Assembly: GCF_018812025.1 (NCBI RefSeq)
Contig: NC_063054.1
Location: 25,796,142-25,860,141, forward strand
Reading direction: 5' to 3'
Length of the DNA stretch: 64,000 nt
From: Megalobrama amblycephala
Taxonomy: Eukaryota > Chordata > Actinopteri > Cypriniformes > Xenocyprididae
Positions 39,037 to 47,681 of this stretch are shown piece by piece; position 1 is the first letter of the stretch, and each line of letters begins with the position of its first letter. Position numbers and translations under genes: made by a program. The notes below the pieces were generated by a model. The model was not told the origin of the DNA and searched no databases. It saw only the letters and a program-made list of their open reading frames with translations.

Positions 39037-42000
39037 TGCAGGATTAAATCAGAAACTGCATAAACTGGACAGTGACAATAGCAATGACAACAGCAAATGG
39101 CGCAATCTGATATGTCAAAATTAGACTAATAGGCTACATGCCAAGGTTTTATTATTTACTTATAGTTATTTTAAGCGTTAAAAATTAACTTATTCAATTT
39201 CTTTATTTATTCTTTGTTTCCACATAGTTAAATAAAATAGTTAAATAGTTTTTGTTATAATAGTTTAAAGTAAATAAATAAATAAATAAATAAATAATAA
39301 AATTGGTACAGAGATCCATGAAATTTTACTGGTATTGGTACAGACTACTGAAATTTTGGCATTGTGCCAACATTATTTAAACATTCAGGATCATCTCACT
39401 TACGCTCATGTTCAGATGGGTTGGCCACTAATAAATCATCCACAAAACTGATATGTTTGGGAGCTACAGAAAAAGAACATAGAAAAAAAAAAAGACAAAA
39501 TCAGAGAAAAGCAGCAATTCAATCAATAAATTAAACATTTTTCTGAGTCATGAAATGGCAAGATAACAACAAAAATATACAGATATGAAACTGAACTGAA
39601 CAGATACATGAACACTACCTAATGCTTCCATACTGTCATCAGTGTTTGAATGAAAACCTGCAAAATGCAAACATTTTCTCTTTCCATTTGCAAAGTTTTT
39701 GATGTGAACTTTTTCACTGGAGTGAAAACAGGTTGGATTTTTTATTTTAACAGATGTCAATAAAAGAGAAGTTTCAATACACTGAAGTCATAGAGATTAT
39801 TTAATAAACATTTTATTCTAATGGTATCCACAAACAATGATTGACTGTCCGTAAAACTGGAAAGCCATTCAATTAATCAGATTTGCTAATAAATATATAA
39901 GCAATGATTTTCATAATCTGGTTTATTTCTGATATTTTTGCTTTTGCTAGTAGAAGTTCTGAATGGCCGATAACTTAATTTTGGCTAGTTAGTGAAAAAG
40001 TTTCAAACCCCGACTTTTTAAAACTGGCTTCTCGCACAATAGTTTCTGCAGGTGTTTTATATTATATTGAAATGCATTTAAGGTCGATTTTTTTTTTTTT
40101 TTTTTTGATACTATTCATTCATGCTAACTCTGTTGGGTGTGGGAAATATTTTATGTGCGTCTTTAATTTAACAAAGCAAGTTTTTGACACTTTAATGAAG
40201 AATTTACCTTCAGAGCTGCTATCTAAGACACTGTCAGCTAGAAAATCTGAGAAGGGCTCAGCTGGCCCGAATGAGCTCAGAGCTGTCTTGCACCTCACCA
40301 CCCTAAAACACACACAAATACAAAACATTTGAGATTACCATATTTAATTACTGTAAAAAGGGGAGGAAATGACAAACAAGTAAATGCATGAAAAGATGTA
40401 AATCAGATTGCCTACATATTACTGCATTTCATTCCGATTTCCTTTTATGAATACATTTTTACTTACTATTTTAAACTCAAACCAACTAGCACCACCAACA
40501 GCTGTAAATTGCACTCATGTCTATACTAACTTTTGAACAGTACAAAAATCCAAAAGTTATACATTTTGTGTTGATTTACCAAACCATTATCGTTTAATGC
40601 ATAAACTAATTATATGATATGATTATGGAACTAAATTAAATGACAATTGAACTGCACTAATTAAAAAAAATGCATTGCAATAACAGTGCTTACTAGTTCA
40701 AATTTGGTAGACTATTAAACATTTCACATTTGGGACCTTCAGGAATAGCAGTAGAGTACCGATGCATAATCTCCATCTGATATAACGTTATCCCCGATGC
40801 TACAAGGGCACTATATGGGCTATATCATCTCAATATCTTGACGCATTGAGACAAAACTTAGTACCTGTCTTTACAAGCATGACCTGAGTGTTCTTGCACA
40901 GTTTCTGCATAGTACCCCATTTCTTTTATGGGTGGTCCTTTGCATACAATTTCGCCAGATGGATACAATTTTTATTTATTGCTACTTCAGTCAATTGCCT
41001 TTAGGAGCCAGAGGAGCTTGATTTTTTCTTTCCTCTAAATCCTTCAATGTTTAAACCCCATTATATGCATATCAATATCAGTGCCAAAAATGTTTTCACC
41101 ATTGAGTAAAAAAAAAAAAAAAACTAGGCTGTGTGTCTTATTTGCACAAAATTGTGTATGCACCACACTATGCAATGGTGAGTGGTGCAGTGGTTCTCAC
41201 AGTGGTGACTACAATTTAACTTTGTTTGTGAGTATAATGCTTTATTTGTGACTTCTTTAACTGGGTATGCTGAAATTCAAGCCTGCACATTTGTTATTAA
41301 AGGAGAAAAACTAAATGTGGAAGATAAAAGCCCACCCACCCAAAGGTAAGAAGAATGGAAGAATCCAATCACCACTTTTCCCCGGTACATAACCAGAGTC
41401 GTTAAACAGAGTAGTTTAAAGGCACATCAGCTTAGGACAATGTTTCTCAATCGGTGGATTGTAGGACCATTTTGAGTAGGATGCAGAGTGTGTAGTCAAA
41501 TAAACAACAACAGTTTAAGACTATCTGCAATCAGGATGTTGAGTACTATGCTTAGACCGTTCTTCCTTCCAAGGGAGTTTGGGAACACTGTTCTGTGTTG
41601 TTTACGTGCCCCCAAGTGGAAACGCAGGGAGAGCTGCAGCCCAAGTGGCGGATTGTGTACAGAGACAGCTACAACATACACCAAATTCTCCCATGCTCAT
41701 TTTGGGGGATATCAATCACTGTAAACTAGAAATGTCATTACCTGGATTTGAACAGTATATTAAAATGTGGCACCAGAAATACTAAAAATTCTTGATAAAT
41801 GCTATGGATACATCCAGAACACATATAAAGCGAGAGTTAAACCACCACTGTCCAGTTCTGACCATAACATTGTTCAGCTTATTCCCATTTATAGTTCAGC
41901 CCTCAAGAGGAGCAAACCGCTTGTAAAAACTGTTAAAGCTTGGTCCACTGACAGTATTGAAACATTGAAAGGGTGTTACTTGAACACAGACTGGGACATT

Positions 42001-45000
42001 TTCCATGAGTCAGATTTGAATAAATCCATAGAAGTCATTACAGCTTATATTAACTTCTGTGTGGATGCTGTGATACCCCAAAGAACAATAAATTTGTATC
42101 CTAACATGTAATCTTATATTACTAAGTATATCAAAGACTGTATTAAGCGCAAAAGGCTTGCCTTTAGTAATAAAGATCAAGTGCAACTAAGATCAGCACA
42201 GAGGGAGTTGAAACTGAAAATTAAGAGTTAAAATCAATATATATAAAGAATCCATAGAGAAGAACTTATGTGCAAATAATACAAAGAAACTGTGAAATAT
42301 CATGAAATCCATTACAAAAATACTAGGAAATTACTGCAATAGATGACCACATTATGGCAAATGATTTGAATAGCTTCTACATCAGGTTTGATTCACATGA
42401 TTTCTCTCTAGAATGGGACAGTGCCATTAATACCATAAAAATTGATGACTGTGTTCCAAGTATAGACATTAGTCCCAGGGAAGTCATCGGACTCTTTAAA
42501 AGAGTAACTACTAATAAGACAACAGGCCCTGATGATGTTTTAGCTTTTCTTTTGAAGATGTGTGCAGAGGAACTTACACCAGCTTGGGTCCCTGTCTTTC
42601 AACAGTCAGTTGACTCATACAGTTCCATCTCTCTGGAAAAGGCAATCATTATTCCTCTTCCATAAAAACCTGTTCCTCAAGAAAACAATTATTATAGACC
42701 AGTAGCCCTGACTTCTTTCGTAATGAAGTGTTTGGAAAAGCTTATGGTGTGGAAGCTGAAGTCAAACATTAAGAGACAGCTAGATCCATATTAGTTTGCC
42801 TATAAAGACAATCGGGGTACTGATGATGCTATACTAACCATATTACATTTAATTTTAAACCCTAAGGCCTACGCTAGACTTATTTGTAGACTTCAGCTCT
42901 GCATTTAATACTCTGCAGCCACACATCCTTCTCAGTAAGCTCAGACAAAATGTCTGTTAATCCATATATTATTAGGTGGTATCACTCTTTTTTTAACCAA
43001 CAAGACCCAGCAGGTCAGAGTGAATCAGACATTATCTCAGTCTAGTCATCAATGCAGGTGTTCCTCAGTGATGTGCATGTTCTCCCATTTTGTTTACATT
43101 ACATACGAATGATTGTACAAGCAGTCATTCCAGAAGTTTTATTGTAAAGTCTTCTGATGACACTGCTATTTTGGGACGTATGTATATGGATACTGACATT
43201 TCTAGTTATAGTCTGGAGGTTAAAAAGAAGAGAGGTGTGAGGACCATCATCTCATTGTAAATACTAAGAAAACAGAAGAAATGATTTTCGACCCGGGACA
43301 TGTGGGGAATCATTCCCCATTACTGGTCCAGAACACTTGTATTACCCAGGTTCATTCTTACAAATACTTGGGTGTACATATTGACTGTAATCTGTCTTGG
43401 AATACCCATGCGAGTTCTGTATGCACTAGGAACCAACACAGACTTTACTTCTTGCAAAGACTCAGGGTGTTTGGGGTTGGACAGAGGGCACTGATGTGGT
43501 TTTATTATTTTGTAAATTATAGTGTTTTACGTTATGGAATCGTAGCTTGGTTTGGTAACATATCAGTTAAGTTTAAATTACAAATAAACAGATTGGTTTA
43601 TACAGCAATGAAAGTGATAGGGGTAAGGGAGTTTCCCTTCCTCCAAATTCTCTTTGAGAAGGCCATAGTTAAACACGCAAAGAAAATTCTAGCAGACCCC
43701 TCCCATGTCCTGTATTCCAAATACGAAACTACTTCATTTGCTATTTAAACAATGTGCGCTGGACAGGGGCGTAGCACCGAATCTTGGGCCCTATGCAAAG
43801 ACAGTGTGTGCGGGCCCCTTTGCCATGGAGTATCCAATGATCAACACTATTTATCACACTTTTTTTTTTTAATAATATAGTGTACAACTATACACATAGC
43901 ACTCACTGAGAGAAAAACATTTTAACAGTATAATACTGATATTTTTGTATGAATTGTGCTATACTTAAAGGGTTAGTTCACCCAAAAATGAAATTTCTGT
44001 CATTTATTACTTACCCTCATGCCGTTCCACACGGGGCAAGTAATAAATGACAGAATTTTCTTTTTTGGGTGAACTAACCCTTTAAATAGAGCACCCCAGT
44101 ATCCCCTTATACATAAAATGACAGATTAACAATATTTAAATGAAATTGTCTTATTAACAGACATTATGCCTTGTATTCCAAAACATTACAATCTTTCCAA
44201 ACTATTTAACAGTGTAGGTACCTCTACAAGTATGATGAACACAGGATTGATATTACCCTGAGCCACAACTACATGTCTGATATTTATGCTACCATCAGTT
44301 ACATGTGTATAGTTTAAGAATAATAGCTGCTGAATAGTATACATAGTAATGATGGCACTTGTGATATTACTTTAATATACATTTTAAATATTTTTGTAAA
44401 ATGTTAAAAGTGTATTGGATTTGTAAACGAATAGTTGCCTGACTACACTCTATCTTCACTCATTCTCAGCAACATTAATAAGAGCTGCAGAATATTGTGA
44501 GTGTTTAAAGTTTTTAATCATTTTTGCATTTTCATTTTATAATGACCAAGTTTGCTCATATTAATATTTTAATGCAAGAACCACACAAACATCATTTACA
44601 TATTGTTTTCCATATTTACAGATTATATCTAAAGATTTGTCGCACACTTTGTGTTACTTCTGGTGTTTAGAGTTCAATAAGAGCGTTATCACCAACTTAC
44701 AAACAAGTTGTTTCTCATTATGTAGGAAATGCAGACTCTAATGCAGCAAGCATCTATTTACACAACATAAACAGCGCCGTTGCCTCACTCGAACAATATA
44801 GGTTCTCACTTAGTCTCTTTGAAAAGACATTTGTTTTCCCTTACTTTGTTTACTTTCCTCTCCTCCTCTTTTTGCCTGATTTCCGTTTTAACGTTGCACG
44901 CGGCGGCATCGCGGCTCGAAGATCACTTCACTGTGATGACTGCTCCTCTCCAGCGAGCCAATTAGTGTTTTGCAACTTTCCTAGACAACCAATCAAATCA

Positions 45001-47526
45001 TGTGAATTGCGTGCATGCTGTGCTCATGGGAGTTGCCTACACAGACCTGTGCCAAAGCTTGTCAAAAGAGCGAACGGAGAAATAGCGCAGACGCAGTGTA
45101 CGCACACAATCGTAAAATTTTAATAATAATAATTTCAGGATCGTCAAGGGCCCCTCTCACACCAGGGCCCTATGCACTCTGTCACCCTCTGTCATCTTTA
45201 AAATAGCCACGAGTTTTTGTTCAGCGTGATTTCTACATACTCATGAATCCTTTCATTATAAACAACAAAGTATAAAGGTTTTGTAACTGATAACTTCAAA
45301 GATTATAATAGCAGCAACCTTTGCTTGCTTTCTGTATATAATACATATTTTTCATGTTGCTAACTACACATTGCAAAGTTTTTCGGATTGAAAACCATAT
45401 TAAAATGTTGGGTTAAATCCGACTGACAGTGATAACCATAGTAATAGCAAAACCCGATACTGTATGTCAAATTATCTGTGTGTAATGTGTTACTTTGTTT
45501 TTCATTTTTATTTAATGAATAAATAGGATATGTTAATATTACAAACTGCTTCTTTGCATTCATTTTAGATTTATTGTCAGTGCTGGGCTCACAGTTCACA
45601 TGGGTAGCATATTTTGTACTGTGTGTGTAGGTGAACATGTTTGTCCACCATCACCGAACATTTTGAAGATTTCTGACCCAGGAAAAACCCTGACTATATG
45701 GACTAAATTACTGGGACACCTGACCATTGCACCAACAGGGACTCAACCAAACCTGAATGATGATGAGGTTCATTCTCTTGTGTTACGCAGCAAGTTTGAG
45801 CTTCCAGAAGAGGTTTGTTTACGTTGCGTCATTCAGGTTCGGTTGAGCTTATGTTCATTGATCAAGGTTTATATGTAAAGCCTAAACTAAATCTGTTCAT
45901 CATAAAAAGCAATCAAGTTTCTTCAAAAAATTTGGTCTAAACAACTCAATTCATATGGATTAGTTTTCCGATCTCTTTATGAACTTTTTGAAGCATCAAA
46001 GAGGTAGTTATGTAGCCGTCTATGGAGGGACAGAAATCTCGCAGATTTCATCAAAAAGATCTTCATTTACATTTCGAAGATGAACAAAAGTCTTACGGGT
46101 TTGGAACAATATGAAGGGTGAGTAATTAAAGACAGAATTTTCATTTCTGGGTGAAACAACCCTTTAATAGCTTGATAAAATGTATCTGTTTAATTTAAAC
46201 TGGTCTTTATACATTCATTTAGTCATACCAAGAACATTTATGCCATAGTCAGTTGAACTTGCTGTCAGCCAACTCCTCCTAGACTGTTGGTTGGTCTTGA
46301 AGGGCAAGAATATTTAACCACTTATATGACTCAGCCGAATGCATGAGCGGTCTCCAGAAGTCTTTTTCGTGAGCATTTGAGTATGCGATTAAAATTAGCC
46401 TAGAGCGCCATCTGCTGTTAAAACTAAGCTCAGAATTGATTGGAGAGAGAAAATATCAGAATCAATCCAGAATCATTGTATCGCAAATTGAGATTCGAGA
46501 ATCTATGTATTGTATTGTTTCTCTGCAACACTTTGACACCAAACTTTGTGTGTATAACTGGCACCTCAGACTATGTCTGACCACATAGTCTAGCCACATT
46601 CGTTTAGCCGTCCCTGGCCTGCTTGGAATAGGTGGGCCAGAGCACGGTTCAGTTGGGCTCTAGTGCGGTATATATGCAGTGTGAGCGCTAACCCCGCTGG
46701 AGGACGGGACAGCTACTATTTTTGTGCGCTACTGTCATCATTACGACGGCAAGCATCTTTATTACTACTTGGATTAGTACACTTTTCAATTACTGTGATT
46801 AATTTGAGTGTATTTGGGTTTATAGCAGGTATGGATCTCAACTTATTGAGGAACAGGAATTGCAGTTTGGAAGAGTGGGAAGGGGGGACAGTCACGCTCG
46901 GGCTCGGTTCAAGGCAAACGTGCCTAGTGTGAGTACACCCTAAGAACAAGATGGGTACTCTGGACACTGCAACACTGATCTGGGCTTTATAGCAGAGTGG
47001 CCAGGCGGAAACCTCTCTTCAGTTATACTTTAAATAAATAAATAAATAAATAAATACTTTCTGAATGCACTGTAATTGTCTGTGAAATAAGGCATGTTAT
47101 GTGTGATATCCAGAGGGTGTTCTATTACTTATGAAACAGTGTTTCTCAACGGAATTCATATATTTGAAAGCCCATAGTTAAAATGCACGTGACTATATTT
47201 GACAAATGAAATAAATTCATATAAATAAATAAATAAATAAATAAATAAATGTAAATATCCTAGAAAACAACCTGACAGCTTTGATAGTATCTTAGATAAA
47301 ATACATACCTTAAAGAAATCCTGTAAGTATTGGCTGCCATACAGAGCAGGAATATTAGCACTGAACTGCAGCAAATCCTCTGAGCACTGTCTTCTCTTTT
47401 CAATCACAGAATCATCAAAACGACCTTAAAACACAAAATACAAGTTAAGCTATAATGCAAACAATATGCACAACACTTGCTTTCAGGATATTTCTGCATT
47501 TCTGCGATTTCAATTCACTACTCAAA

Positions 47527-47559
<33 letters not shown>

Positions 47560-47601
47560 ACATATATCTACATATATATATATATATATATATATACATA
47601 C

Positions 47602-47681
<80 letters not shown>

